Source: Prauserella marina
GTDB taxonomy: Bacteria > Actinomycetota > Actinomycetes > Mycobacteriales > Pseudonocardiaceae
NCBI RefSeq assembly: GCF_002240355.1
Contig: NZ_CP016353.1
Span: 5,123,001 to 5,187,000, forward strand
Direction: 5' to 3'
DNA: 64,000 nt
The translations under genes were made by a program, and so were the position numbers. This document shows positions 1 through 9,225 of the stretch, piece after piece. Every line of letters begins with the position of its first letter. Positions within the stretch are counted from its first letter, which is position 1. Below the pieces are notes generated by a model. That model was not told the DNA's origin, ran no database searches, and was given only the letters and a program-made list of their open reading frames with translations.

Positions 1-74
1 AGGTCGAATGGACACCGGTCCAGGCAACGCTGCCCGAGGCGCTACTGGCAGCGATCAACTGAACCGCGCGAGCC

Positions 75-995
75 TCAACCCATCGCGTACCCAAGAGAGC
101 TCGCGACCGCCTGCAACCGGCGATTCGAGAAACGCATTGCGCGCTCCGCGGTCATCCACTGCTTCCACTCACCGACCAACCCCCGCCTCATGAACCGGTA
201 CTCACCTTCGGCAGCGCCACGTTCACGCAAAACGGCATCCTCGTGCTGCCGCATGGCCGGAAAACTGCTCAACTCGACGGCCTTCACGAGATCCGGCTCA
301 GCGACCTGGATTCCAAAATGGACCAACCCTTTTCGGACGGTTTCGGCCGCACGCTTCTTCAGATCCTCGAACCGCATGACGAACAACCGGTCACCGTCGA
401 CGGCGTCCAACCATTCCGAGTGATAGTCGGCCCATGCCGCTACCGGTGACTCCAAGGATGCCTCGGTAAACAACGACATCGGCTGCCCCAGCCAGGAGTC
501 GAAACTCGTGACCTCTCCCTGCGCGGCAGCTTCCCTTCCCTCGGCGGCCAGTTCACTCACCCGCTCGCCCTCGATCGCGGCCTGCAAACAATATTGGGAG
601 TACAAGGCATCCCTCGGATCTCTGACCAAAAGCAGAACACCGCGAAGCGACGTTACGTCGAGATACCGACTCGCGCTGTGAGTAGCGACGAACCTTGGCC
701 ACCGCCTTCGGAGAGTACTGGCCCTGTCGGAACGGTCCCTTGCCGCGAATCGTCGCCGCACACCATAAAAAGAAGGGATCGGATACGCCTTGCCGTCGGC
801 GGCGAACTCTTCCGAACTCGCCGTGAGGTAGTTCAACCCCAGTTCAAGCAGAATATTACCGGTCAGAAACTGGCCAGAACACGGAAAACTGGCCACCACG
901 ATGTCGCTCGTGCCGAGTTTCCGGAAATTCGAACGCTCGGTCTCGTGGCTCACAGCCAGCCAACCCGGTCCCTCGTCACGGCGCGGGCCACTCAC
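75..995 (-). CDS. Sulfotransferase-family protein
   Basis: 306 aa, GTG start with a GAGGTG ribosome site about 8 nt upstream. The protein has the two signatures of PAPS-dependent sulfotransferases: a 5'-phosphosulfate loop at residues 37-47 (FPCSGQFLTGN) and a 3'-phosphate site at residues 125-133 (RDPRDALYS). The usual catalytic Lys of the first loop (PKSGT) is replaced by Cys, so activity or substrate may differ from the textbook family. The family transfers sulfuryl groups to hydroxyls of small molecules or glycans; the substrate here cannot be told. It lies downstream of the mce4 gene run on the same strand, but a 112-bp gap and its own ribosome site suggest separate expression. Third-position GC looks lower than in the mce genes, which may mean later acquisition; this is an impression, not a measurement. 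Confidence 0.8.
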   Translation of the reverse strand: MSGPRRDEGPGWLAVSHETERSNFRKLGTSDIVVASFPCSGQFLTGNILLELGLNYLTASSEEFAADGKAYPIPSFYGVRRRFAARDRSDRASTLRRRWPRFVATHSASRYLDVTSLRGVLLLVRDPRDALYSQYCLQAAIEGERVSELAAEGREAAAQGEVTSFDSWLGQPMSLFTEASLESPVAAWADYHSEWLDAVDGDRLFVMRFEDLKKRAAETVRKGLVHFGIQVAEPDLVKAVELSSFPAMRQHEDAVLRERGAAEGEYRFMRRGLVGEWKQWMTAERAMRFSNRRLQAVASSLGYAMG

Positions 996-1107
996 GGTGG
1001 TACACCTCGATTCCAGAGCGAAACCACATCTCTTTCCGGCGATCAGGGGCGGGTGAACCGTAACAACGCCGAGGTTCGGAGTTCAGGGTCCGAACTCCAC
1101 CACGGGC

Positions 1108-1698
1108 CTACAGGCCGTTCAGTTCGGCGATCTTCCAGCCACCGTCCCGCTTGCGGGCGGTCACCTCCACCACCGCCGTCCCCGACTCCAGCCGGTTTTC
1201 TTCCTCCGGGTACACGGTCTGCTGATCGAGAAACACCAGCACCGTCGCCTCGGTCGCCGACAGCTCGGCCACCCCCGCCGAACGCACCGTCGAGGTACGC
1301 ACGATCCGCTGATCCGCCGCCAGCTCGCTCACCTCGCCGAATTCGGCCTCGTACTGATCGACCGCCGCGTCGACCAGTACCGTTTCGGCGGCCCGCTCGG
1401 TGCGGGCCAGATTGTTGTAGTCGTAGGACAAAACGGCCTTGAGCCCGGCCGAAACCTGATCTTTCACCTCGTTGGTCGCCCGCTCGTCGGCGACCGCGAG
1501 GTTGTCGCCGGGAGCGCTCAGCCGCCCCGCCTCCACGAACGACCACACGGCGACCCCCGCCGCCAGCACGATCACGGCGGCGAGCACGGCCATGATCGTC
1601 GCTCTTCGCGACAAAGTCCGCCCACCGCCCGAGTCCACCACCGCCGCCGTGCCTTCGGCGGCTTCGTCAAGCTCGGCGTCGGCCTTGTCTCCGGTCAT
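1108..1698 (-). CDS. Mce-associated membrane protein (second of two)
   Basis: 196 aa. A charged cytoplasmic N-terminus is followed by one transmembrane helix at about residues 33-55, then an extracytoplasmic domain of the NTF2-like fold typical of Mce-associated (Mas/Mam) proteins. Such proteins are encoded at the end of mce operons and help the Mce complex stay assembled in the envelope (family knowledge). The start overlaps the stop of the preceding Mas gene by 4 bp, so it is translationally coupled and is probably the last gene of the operon. It corresponds in position to Rv3492c of M. tuberculosis. Confidence 0.8.
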   Translation of the reverse strand: MTGDKADAELDEAAEGTAAVVDSGGGRTLSRRATIMAVLAAVIVLAAGVAVWSFVEAGRLSAPGDNLAVADERATNEVKDQVSAGLKAVLSYDYNNLARTERAAETVLVDAAVDQYEAEFGEVSELAADQRIVRTSTVRSAGVAELSATEATVLVFLDQQTVYPEEENRLESGTAVVEVTARKRDGGWKIAELNGL

Positions 1699-2177
1699 GA
1701 GTCCGCCGCCTGCACGCCCGCGACCTTCCAGCCCTCGGCCGTGCGCTGCGCCCGCACGGTCAGCCTGCTGCGACTGTCCGACGGCTTCTGGTCCGAGGTC
1801 GCGAGGTGAACGGTGAGCACGGCGAGCATCGTCGCCGATCCCTCCGAGACGTCCAATTCGGTCACCGCGATGCGCGACAACTCCGCCGTGGCAACGGTTT
1901 CCGTACCCGCCGCCCTGTCGAGCTGAAGTTGTCTGTCCTTTTCGAGGTCCTTGCCGAGCTGCCCAGTCGTGGCCTCGATCCAGCCGTCGACGTTCACTTC
2001 CGCGTCCCGGTAGTCGATCGTGTGCAACGTCAACAGCGCCGCCGAGATGTCATCGACGACGGCCTCCCGCTCCCTCGCGACGGCGAGCCCATCGTCATCC
2101 GCCGCGCTCCACCAGTTCCAGCCAGCCCAGCAGGCGACGAGCACGGCGATGGCGGCGAGAACGGCCAGTGTTCTCAT
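1695..2177 (-). CDS. Mce-associated membrane protein (first of two)
   Basis: 160 aa. It has an N-terminal signal-anchor (about residues 3-20, Ala/Val/Leu-rich, then WNWW) and a small soluble domain related to its downstream neighbour. It overlaps mce4F upstream and the second Mas gene downstream by 4 bp each. It corresponds in position to Rv3493c. Its role is inferred as an accessory of the Mce lipid importer. No enzymatic motif is visible. Confidence 0.8.
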   Translation of the reverse strand: MRTLAVLAAIAVLVACWAGWNWWSAADDDGLAVAREREAVVDDISAALLTLHTIDYRDAEVNVDGWIEATTGQLGKDLEKDRQLQLDRAAGTETVATAELSRIAVTELDVSEGSATMLAVLTVHLATSDQKPSDSRSRLTVRAQRTAEGWKVAGVQAADS

Positions 2178-3430
2178 CGCGGGATCCCCAGCAACTGCCC
2201 GATGCCGTCAGGAAGTACCTCGTTGGCGAAGCCGAGCACCCCTGGTAGCGCGTCCTTCCTCGGCACCCCGTCCGTTCCGCCCTGCCCTTCCCGCTGTTCC
2301 GGCGCGGCAGGCACCTCGACGGGTTCTCCCGCATACGGCGCGTTCTGGGCACCCCGCACGCCGATGGGGCTGCCGGGCGGCTCGGCGCAGTACGCGTCGA
2401 CGTTGGCCGGTGCCTCCGATTCGTCGTTGGCAGGCCGCTGCCGTGTGTCCTCGTATCCCCGCGTGCACGAGGGCGGGTCGAACAGGTTGAGCACGAAGCC
2501 GAGATGCCCCTCGCCGTTGGAGGTGACCGAACGGCTGAACGCGGAGATCACCGGGTAGGCAACGAGCAACTGCTCGATCGCGTCGGTGCGCGAGGTGGTG
2601 ATCTTCGCCGTCGTCAGCAGGTTGGCGAGAACGACACCCAGATCGGTGCCGGACACGGCGAGCACATCACTGACCTCCTTGCTCAGCTCCGGCGCCTCGT
2701 CGATGACCTTCCGCAGATCGGGGTCGGATTCCTTCAACTGTCCCGCGATGGTCCGCAAGCCGGTCGACAACTCGGCGATGTTCCCGGCTTGCCGCTGCTG
2801 GGTGTCGAGCACGATCCGCCCTTCGGAGAGCAACGCCTTCGTCTCCGGCAGATGTTCGGTCGCCGTCTCGGTGAACGAACTCGCGGTGTCGAGCAGTTGC
2901 CGCAGGTGGGGGCCGGTGCCGACGAACGCGTCGTAGGTCTCGTCGACGACGGTCCGAAGCGAGCGGGTGTCCACACTGGCCACGAGTTTGTCGAGGTTGC
3001 CGAGCACGGTGTCCGGCGCGAGCGGAATGGACGTGCGCTCCTGCTGGATCACCGAACCTTCCGCGAGGTAAGGGCCTTCGGCATGCTGGGGCACCAAATC
3101 GACATATTGCTCACCGACCGCGGATCGATTGGCCACCGCCGCCTCCGTGTCGGCGGGAATCGCGGGGGCGTCCGATTCGATGTCGAGGCTCAGTTCGATG
3201 CCATGCTCGGTCAGGTTCATCGCGACGACCTTGCCGACGGCGACCCCCCGGTAGGCGACCTCGGCGTTGACGAAGATCCCTCCTGAATCCGCGAGCCGGA
3301 CGGTGACCTCGTAGCCACGGGTTCCGAGAAGCCGGTCGAGACCGGCATAACTGATCCCCGCGTAGCCGACGGACACCACGGCGATGACGACGAAGGCCAC
3401 CAGCTGCAACCGGTGTTTGCGGGTGATCAT
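2174..3430 (-). CDS. mce4F: MCE-family substrate-binding protein Mce4F
   Basis: 418 aa. An N-terminal helix (about residues 8-30) anchors the protein; an MCE domain follows (about 35-115, with GGIFVNAEVAYRGVAVGKV and EQYVDLVP), then a long helical region and a Pro/Glu-rich tail. Six such subunits form a periplasmic tunnel that hands sterols to the YrbE permease in the mce4 system (family knowledge). This is the sixth and last MCE gene of the run, matching the F position. It is coupled by 4-bp overlaps on both sides. Confidence 0.87.
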   Translation of the reverse strand: MITRKHRLQLVAFVVIAVVSVGYAGISYAGLDRLLGTRGYEVTVRLADSGGIFVNAEVAYRGVAVGKVVAMNLTEHGIELSLDIESDAPAIPADTEAAVANRSAVGEQYVDLVPQHAEGPYLAEGSVIQQERTSIPLAPDTVLGNLDKLVASVDTRSLRTVVDETYDAFVGTGPHLRQLLDTASSFTETATEHLPETKALLSEGRIVLDTQQRQAGNIAELSTGLRTIAGQLKESDPDLRKVIDEAPELSKEVSDVLAVSGTDLGVVLANLLTTAKITTSRTDAIEQLLVAYPVISAFSRSVTSNGEGHLGFVLNLFDPPSCTRGYEDTRQRPANDESEAPANVDAYCAEPPGSPIGVRGAQNAPYAGEPVEVPAAPEQREGQGGTDGVPRKDALPGVLGFANEVLPDGIGQLLGIPR

Positions 3431-4638
3431 CGGCCACCTCCGAGGAGTCCGCCGAGCAGGCTGCCGATCAGCCCGCCCTGCCTCGCCGGAGCGGGTGGAC
3501 TGATCTCCGGCAACGGGAGTACCGGCGCGTCCGGGCCCGCCGACGAATCAGGCGGCGCGCCGTCGGCACCACCGATCTGCCCCGTGCCGCCGATGTCGCC
3601 CGTCGAAAGGGTCGGCGGCTGGATGGGCGGCTGCGACGAGTTCGTGAAGTTCTGCAACAACAGGTCGAGATTGAGGTCGACGCGGGCGGTGACGTTCGCG
3701 TAGTCGCCTCGGATGACCGCGCCCGCCGCGTCGGGGAACGGGTAGGTCGGCAGGATCTTGAGCGCGGTCGGCAGATCGGTGCCCGCCTCGGCGAGCTTGC
3801 GCAGGGTGGGTTCGAGCGCATGCAGGTTGGCGACCAGTTCGTCACGGCTCTTGGTGACGGTGTCGACGGCGACGCCCGACAGATCGTCCAGCGACTGGAG
3901 CATGCCGACGAGCTGATCGCGCTGCTTGCTGACGATGCGCAATCCCGGTTCGAGGTTGTCCAGCGCGTTGGTGAGGTTGCCGGTCTGCGCGACGAACGTG
4001 CTCGAAAGTCGGTTGAGCCCGTCGATCGCCCTGACGATCTCCCCCCTGTGCCCGTCAAGTTGCGTTGCCAGCTCGTCCACTCTGGACAACAGGGTCCTGA
4101 TTTCCGCCTCGTTACCGGACAACGCGTTGTTCAGTTCCTCGGTGATCGTGCCGAGCTGATCGATCCCGCCGCCGTTGAGCAACAGGGAAAGCGCGCCGAA
4201 AACCTCTTCCACCTCGGGATTGCGGTTGGTGCGTTCCAGCGGGATCCGGTCACCGTCCCGCAATGTCCCTTGTGGATCCTCACCCGCCGGTTCGCGCAAC
4301 TCGACGAACTTCTCGCCGAGCAGGCTCGACTGCCGAAGCGCGGCGTCGGCGTTGGCGGGCAGCACGATGTCCCCGTTGACGATCATTCTGACCACGGCCG
4401 ATTTGGTGTCGTCGGCCAGTTCCACGCGCTCGACCCTGCCGACCGGTACGTCGTTGACCTTGACGCTAGCCTGCGGGACGAGGTCGAGTACGTCGGCGAA
4501 CCGCGCGCTGACCCGATAAGGGTTGTCCCCGATGTCGGCCCCTCCCGGCAACGGCGTGTTGTACAACCCGGAGAATCCGGCTTCGCCACAACCTGCCAGC
4601 ACCAGTATCGCCGCGAGCGCGACCGCCATTCTTCTCAT
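3427..4638 (-). CDS. mce4E: MCE-family lipoprotein Mce4E (LprN-like)
   Basis: 403 aa. The start at 4638 is chosen because it gives an immediate signal peptide ending in a lipobox (LAGC, Cys about residue 17) and a 4-bp ATGA overlap with mce4D; longer upstream readings would bury the signal. The fifth MCE protein of actinobacterial mce operons is normally a lipoprotein, as here. The MCE domain follows the lipobox (VSARFADVLDLVPQASVKV...), then a helical segment and a low-complexity C-terminus rich in Pro and Gly. Likely role: membrane-anchored subunit of the sterol import complex. Confidence 0.87.
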   Translation of the reverse strand: MRRMAVALAAILVLAGCGEAGFSGLYNTPLPGGADIGDNPYRVSARFADVLDLVPQASVKVNDVPVGRVERVELADDTKSAVVRMIVNGDIVLPANADAALRQSSLLGEKFVELREPAGEDPQGTLRDGDRIPLERTNRNPEVEEVFGALSLLLNGGGIDQLGTITEELNNALSGNEAEIRTLLSRVDELATQLDGHRGEIVRAIDGLNRLSSTFVAQTGNLTNALDNLEPGLRIVSKQRDQLVGMLQSLDDLSGVAVDTVTKSRDELVANLHALEPTLRKLAEAGTDLPTALKILPTYPFPDAAGAVIRGDYANVTARVDLNLDLLLQNFTNSSQPPIQPPTLSTGDIGGTGQIGGADGAPPDSSAGPDAPVLPLPEISPPAPARQGGLIGSLLGGLLGGGR

Positions 4639-5825
4639 GAGCCATCGTCCAATGGGGTCGTGAGCAGGTCGACGAGTGGTAGCGGAAGCGGCGGCAGTTC
4701 CCCGTTCTGCAACGAGTTCAGTGTCTGGGAAAGGGAAGGCACCTTCAGCGTGTCGTCCACAATGGGCGCGAGCGACCGGCACAACGGCCCCAGCGCGTCC
4801 GCCAATTGCTCCGGCGTGCCTGCGCTGACCAGCTTGCACAACGTCTGCATGAGCGGGTGGGCGAGCTCGTTCGCGTTGTAGCGTACCGAAATGCTGCCAG
4901 AGGCCGCGTCGTAGGTGTTGATGAAGTTGTTCATCCCGGTCGGTCCCACGTCCAGCACCTCGGCGAGCGCAGCCCGCTGATCGACGAGGACACCGGTGAT
5001 ACCGGCCAGCTTGCTCACGTTCGAGGAAAGCAGATCCCTGTTGTCGGTGACGAACTGCTTGACCTCACCCAGTGAGCTGCCAAGCGAGGACAGCGCGGCC
5101 CCGACGTCGTCGGAGTCCTCGGCGAGAAACCCGGTGACGTCGGCGACCCTGTCGTAGAACTCATTGAGCTGCCGGTCGCTGTCGGCGAGCGTGCTGGTGA
5201 ACTCCTGTAGGTTGCTCACCGTCGAGAACAGGTCGCCCTTCGAGTTCTCCAGCGTGCCCGACAGTTCGGCAAGCCGGGAGACCGCGTCGTTGAAGGCGGT
5301 TCCGTTGCCCTCCAGGTTCGCCGCGGCGGTGTCGAGCACCCCGGCGAGCGCGCCGTCGGAGTTGGCGCCGTCGGGACCGAGGCTCGTCGACAGTTCGTTC
5401 AGGCTGCCGTACAAGTCGTCCAGCTCGACGGGAGTCGCCGTGCGTTCGAGCGGGATCACCGCCGCCTCGGCCAGTTTCGGCCCGCTGTCGTAGGCGGGGG
5501 TGAGCTGGACGTACCTGTCGCTCACGAGGCTCGGTGCGACCACGACGGCACCCGCGGCGGCCGGAACCGGCACGTCGATGGCCATGTCGACCCGTACCGC
5601 GCCACCCTCGGGAGTGACGCCGGTGATCTCGCCGACCGGGATGCCGAGCACCCGCACCGACGATCCCTCGTAGAGGCCGACGGTCTTATCGAAGTAGGCG
5701 GAAAGCCGGGTCGCGCCGGTGTCGCGCAGCAGCCACCAGAGCGCGGTGGCCAGCACGAGCAGCGCGACGCAGGCCGCCGCGAGCCAGGCGTAGAGGCTGC
5801 GCTGGTTGCGCGAGGTCACCGTCAT
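4635..5825 (-). CDS. mce4D: MCE-family protein Mce4D
   Basis: 396 aa. It has an N-terminal membrane helix (about residues 12-32) followed by an MCE domain (GLYEGSSVRVLGIPVGEI, DRYVQLTP) and a long alpha-helical region. It is the fourth MCE gene in the run. Its start shares bases with the stop of mce4C and its stop overlaps the mce4E start. Likely a subunit of the hetero-hexameric Mce tunnel for sterols. Confidence 0.86.
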   Translation of the reverse strand: MTVTSRNQRSLYAWLAAACVALLVLATALWWLLRDTGATRLSAYFDKTVGLYEGSSVRVLGIPVGEITGVTPEGGAVRVDMAIDVPVPAAAGAVVVAPSLVSDRYVQLTPAYDSGPKLAEAAVIPLERTATPVELDDLYGSLNELSTSLGPDGANSDGALAGVLDTAAANLEGNGTAFNDAVSRLAELSGTLENSKGDLFSTVSNLQEFTSTLADSDRQLNEFYDRVADVTGFLAEDSDDVGAALSSLGSSLGEVKQFVTDNRDLLSSNVSKLAGITGVLVDQRAALAEVLDVGPTGMNNFINTYDAASGSISVRYNANELAHPLMQTLCKLVSAGTPEQLADALGPLCRSLAPIVDDTLKVPSLSQTLNSLQNGELPPLPLPLVDLLTTPLDDGS

Positions 5826-6862
5826 CAGTTGCCTCCCACGGAAACGCCCTGATTCTCGGCCGCGATCGGTGGCGTGCAGCCCTCGGGGTTGATTCGCGCG
5901 CCGCCCACGGTGATCACCGGGGGAAGCAGTCCGCAGATGTAGCCCTCGAACCAGCGCCCGTTTCCGGTGGCGTTCGCGCCGATCCTGGTGAAAGGGGCGA
6001 GCAGTTCGAGACTGCGGTTGAGGTTGTCCTGGTTGCGCTGCAACACATCGGTGACGACGCCCAGTTTTTCCAGCGCGGGGCCGAGTTGTTCGCGGTTGTC
6101 CGCGACGAATCCGGACAACTGTTCCGAAAGGTCCCGTGTTCCCTTCAACAGCGCGTCGATCGCCTTTTCCCGTTGCTGGAGTTCGGTGAGCAGCAGGTTC
6201 CCGTCGTCGATGACCTTGCGCAGCTCGTCGTTGCGGTCGGCGAGCACCTTGGTGACCCCGCTGCTGTTGGAGAGCAGTTCGGCCAGTTCGTCGTCGCGAG
6301 AGGACACCGTTTCGGCGAGCGCGGACAGCCCGCCGAGCGCGTCCCGCAGATGCGGCGGCGTGTCGCGCAGGCTTTCCGAGATCACGTCGAAGCTCTCGGC
6401 GAGCTGGTCGGTGTCGATGTCCTCGACGGTCGTGGAGAGGTCGCGGAACACGTCCTGAATCTCGTACGGCGTCGTCGTGCGTTCAAGCGGGATCGGTTCG
6501 GCGGGGTCGAGCGTTCCCTCTCCGCGTGGGGTCAGCGCGAGGAACTTCTCCCCGAGCAACGTCTTGACCTCGATGGCGGCCTCGGTTTCCGGTCCGAGCC
6601 GCACGTCCTCGACCTTGAAGGTGACGTGCACCGTCTTCCCGGAGAGCGACACCTGCTGCACCTCGCCGACCTTGACACCGGCGACCTGTACCTCGTTGCC
6701 GTCGGAGAGATTGGCCGATTCCGCGAAGTAGGCCGAGTAGGTGGTCCCGTTGCCCAGCAGGGGGAGGTCGTCGGAGTAGTAGGTCACGAGCGTCACCAGC
6801 CCGAGCAGCACGAGCGTCACGGCTCCCACCGCGGCCTGGTTGCGCTCTCGCAGCGGTTTCAT
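5825..6862 (-). CDS. mce4C: MCE-family protein Mce4C
   Basis: 345 aa. The start at 6862 (MKPLRE) gives the same 4-bp ATGA overlap with mce4B seen at the other junctions; an ATG 12 bp upstream is possible. It has an N-terminal helix, an MCE domain (NLSDGNEVQVAGVKVGEV; LLGEKFLALTP) and a helical C-terminal half with a Cys-containing end (YICGLLPP), a pattern also present in Mce4B. Third MCE gene of the operon. Confidence 0.87.
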   Translation of the reverse strand: MKPLRERNQAAVGAVTLVLLGLVTLVTYYSDDLPLLGNGTTYSAYFAESANLSDGNEVQVAGVKVGEVQQVSLSGKTVHVTFKVEDVRLGPETEAAIEVKTLLGEKFLALTPRGEGTLDPAEPIPLERTTTPYEIQDVFRDLSTTVEDIDTDQLAESFDVISESLRDTPPHLRDALGGLSALAETVSSRDDELAELLSNSSGVTKVLADRNDELRKVIDDGNLLLTELQQREKAIDALLKGTRDLSEQLSGFVADNREQLGPALEKLGVVTDVLQRNQDNLNRSLELLAPFTRIGANATGNGRWFEGYICGLLPPVITVGGARINPEGCTPPIAAENQGVSVGGN

Positions 6863-7914
6863 GAGACCTTGCACCTCTCCGGCTGTTCTGTGGTGGGGAT
6901 CGGCAGGAACGGCAGCGTGATGTTGAGCGATGAGACGCCGATGGTGCCGGTCAGCCCGCAGAGGTAATAGTTGAACCAGCTTCCGTAGCTGAGCGTTCTC
7001 GTGAACTTTTCCAGGTTTCCCGGCATCACCTGCAACAGGTGGTCCAGCAGTTCTTCCGAGTCGGCGAGGTTGCCCGACAGCTCGCCGAGCGCCGCGATGT
7101 CCTTGCGCAGTGGCGGGCGGGCGTCGGTCAGCAGTCCCGACGTGACGGTGGTCAGCTCGCCGAGCGCGGAGACCGCGTCGCCGATCGGCTTACGCTGCTC
7201 GGCGAGCCCGGTGACGAGTTGCTGCGTGGTGTCGAGCAGGCCCCCGAGTTCGGGTCCCCTGTCGTTGAGCGTGCCGAGTACGTGGTTGAGGTTGCCGATG
7301 ACCTCACCGATCACCTCGTCGCGCTCCGCGATCGTCGAGGTGAGCGACGCGGTGTGCGAGAGCAGGCTCTCGATGGTGCCGCCTTCTCCTTGCAGCACCT
7401 GGATGATCTCGTAGGACAACTGGTTGACCTGTTCGGGATCAAGTGCTTCGAACAGCGGCCGGAACCCGTTGAACAATGCCGTCAGGTCGAGTGCGGGCTG
7501 GGTGCGTTCGGGAGGGATCGGCGTTTCACGGGAAAGGGTTCCCCCTCCCGCGACGTCGGTGCCGAGGGAGAGATACCGCTGCCCGACGAGGTTGCGGTAC
7601 TTGACGGTCGCCGTGACCGCCGCCGGAAGTTCCCTTCCCGCCTCGATGTCGAAACTGACCTCGGCGAGATTGTCCTCGGAAACGGTGATGTCGACGACCT
7701 GACCCACCTTGACGCCGACGATGCGGACGTCGTTGCCCTCCTGTAGTCCCGACGCGTTGTGGAACAGCGCCGTGTACCCGGCGGTCGGCCCGAAGTTGGT
7801 GTTGGCGATCGTCGCGCCGAGCACGGCGGTGAAGGTGATGGTCACCGTCGCGAAGACGAGGATCTTCACCAGGGCCGGGAGAAAACTCCGCTCCCCTCGT
7901 GTCCGCTCGCTCAT
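6859..7914 (-). CDS. mce4B: MCE-family protein Mce4B
   Basis: 351 aa. The start at 7914 (MSERTRGERS) overlaps the mce4A stop by 4 bp and directly precedes the membrane helix (about residues 12-38). The MCE domain has GLQEGNDVRIVGVKVGQVV and LVGQRYLSLG, and the C-terminal region carries the conserved YYLCGL segment. Second MCE gene of the run and a subunit of the sterol importer. Confidence 0.88.
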   Translation of the reverse strand: MSERTRGERSFLPALVKILVFATVTITFTAVLGATIANTNFGPTAGYTALFHNASGLQEGNDVRIVGVKVGQVVDITVSEDNLAEVSFDIEAGRELPAAVTATVKYRNLVGQRYLSLGTDVAGGGTLSRETPIPPERTQPALDLTALFNGFRPLFEALDPEQVNQLSYEIIQVLQGEGGTIESLLSHTASLTSTIAERDEVIGEVIGNLNHVLGTLNDRGPELGGLLDTTQQLVTGLAEQRKPIGDAVSALGELTTVTSGLLTDARPPLRKDIAALGELSGNLADSEELLDHLLQVMPGNLEKFTRTLSYGSWFNYYLCGLTGTIGVSSLNITLPFLPIPTTEQPERCKVS

Positions 7915-9215
7915 TCGACCTCCACCACGGCGCCCCGGTAGAGCGGGCCGACGAGCAGGCTCGCCCAGCCCGGCGCGTCCTGCGGCGCGATCCCGGTCGA
8001 CGGCGCGAGCAGCGTCGACAACAACTCGTGCTCGGCGGGCGAGTTCGCCAGCGAGGGAACACCGGCCGTCGTCCCACCGCCGTATCCGGTCCGGTGCGGC
8101 GGTGCCGGTTTGCTCGAACCGTCCTCGATCGCGCCTTCCGGCGGATATTGCGGCCACGCGGCAGGTGGTTCGACCTGCGGGTAGCAGCGTGGCCCCCGCT
8201 TGTCGTCGTAGCGGGGCTCGTCGACACCCGGCAGGTATTTGCCCCTGCTCGCGGTGATCCTGATCGTCACGTGGTTCATCTCGTCGGTTCCCTTGCCGAA
8301 CGCCTCCTCCGCCCTGGGGACGGCCTCGGCGAGCTGCCGCAGCAGGCACGGGTACTCGGGGGCGTACTTGGCGAGCACGTCCAGCGTCGGCTGGACCGTG
8401 CTGGTGAGGTCGATGAGGTTGGCCTTGTTGACGTCGAGGAACCGGCCGAGGTCGACGGAGACGGTGGACACCGAGGCGTAGAGATCGACGAGCTGTCGTT
8501 CCTTCTCCACGATGGTCTTGCTCGTCGTCGTCAGATCGGACAGCGCGGCGAGGAAGTCCGGCGCGGCGCGGTCGTAGACGTCGCTAACGTTGGCGAGCCC
8601 GGTGATGTCGGCCTTCAGCTCGGGAAGCGAGGGGTTGAGCTCCCCGAGATAGTCCGAGACCTGCACGAGCGTCTCGCCGAGTTCCTGACCTTTGCCCTCC
8701 AGCGCTTCCGACACCGCGCCCAGCGTGCTCGCCAGCTTCTGCGGCTGCACCGACTGCAACAACGGGAGCACGTCGGAAAGGACGCGTTCGAGTTCGATCG
8801 CGGAGCTACTGCGGTCCTGCCCGATGACCGCGCCCTCCGCGATGGGATCGGAACCGCGATCGGGCAGTTCCAGCGCGACATAGCGCTCGCCGAACAGCGT
8901 CTTCGGCAACAACCTCGCTGACACGTTGGCCGGAATGAGGTCCACTTTGTCCGGTTGCAGCGCGAGGCCGAGCACGGCCTTGTCCCCGGTCGCCTCGATG
9001 GTGCGCACCTCCCCGACGAGCATGCCGCGAACCTTGACGTCGGCGCCCTCGCGCATCTGATTGCCGATGTGGTCGGTTTCCAGCCGGACACCCACGTATT
9101 CGGTGAACGCCTTGTTGTACACCGCGACGCACAGCGTGAAGAACAGCGCGGCGACAAGCAGGAACACCAGCCCGAGAAGCTGGTGTCGCAGCCTGCGCAA
9201 CAGCAGTGCCCTCAT
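7911..9215 (-). CDS. mce4A: MCE-family protein Mce4A
   Basis: 434 aa. It has an N-terminal membrane helix (about residues 11-33), an MCE domain with MREGADVKVRGMLVGEV and LFGERYVALELP, a helical stretch, and a Pro/Gly-rich C-terminal tail after about residue 350. In mce operons the A protein is encoded directly after the two YrbE permeases, as here (10-bp gap to yrbE4B). In M. tuberculosis the Mce4 system imports cholesterol. The assignment to Mce4 rather than Mce1-3 rests on the neighbours (FadE26/27-like pair, ferredoxin, KstR-type site). Confidence 0.87.
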   Translation of the reverse strand: MRALLLRRLRHQLLGLVFLLVAALFFTLCVAVYNKAFTEYVGVRLETDHIGNQMREGADVKVRGMLVGEVRTIEATGDKAVLGLALQPDKVDLIPANVSARLLPKTLFGERYVALELPDRGSDPIAEGAVIGQDRSSSAIELERVLSDVLPLLQSVQPQKLASTLGAVSEALEGKGQELGETLVQVSDYLGELNPSLPELKADITGLANVSDVYDRAAPDFLAALSDLTTTSKTIVEKERQLVDLYASVSTVSVDLGRFLDVNKANLIDLTSTVQPTLDVLAKYAPEYPCLLRQLAEAVPRAEEAFGKGTDEMNHVTIRITASRGKYLPGVDEPRYDDKRGPRCYPQVEPPAAWPQYPPEGAIEDGSSKPAPPHRTGYGGGTTAGVPSLANSPAEHELLSTLLAPSTGIAPQDAPGWASLLVGPLYRGAVVEVE

Positions 9216-9225
9216 AGCGCCGCCC

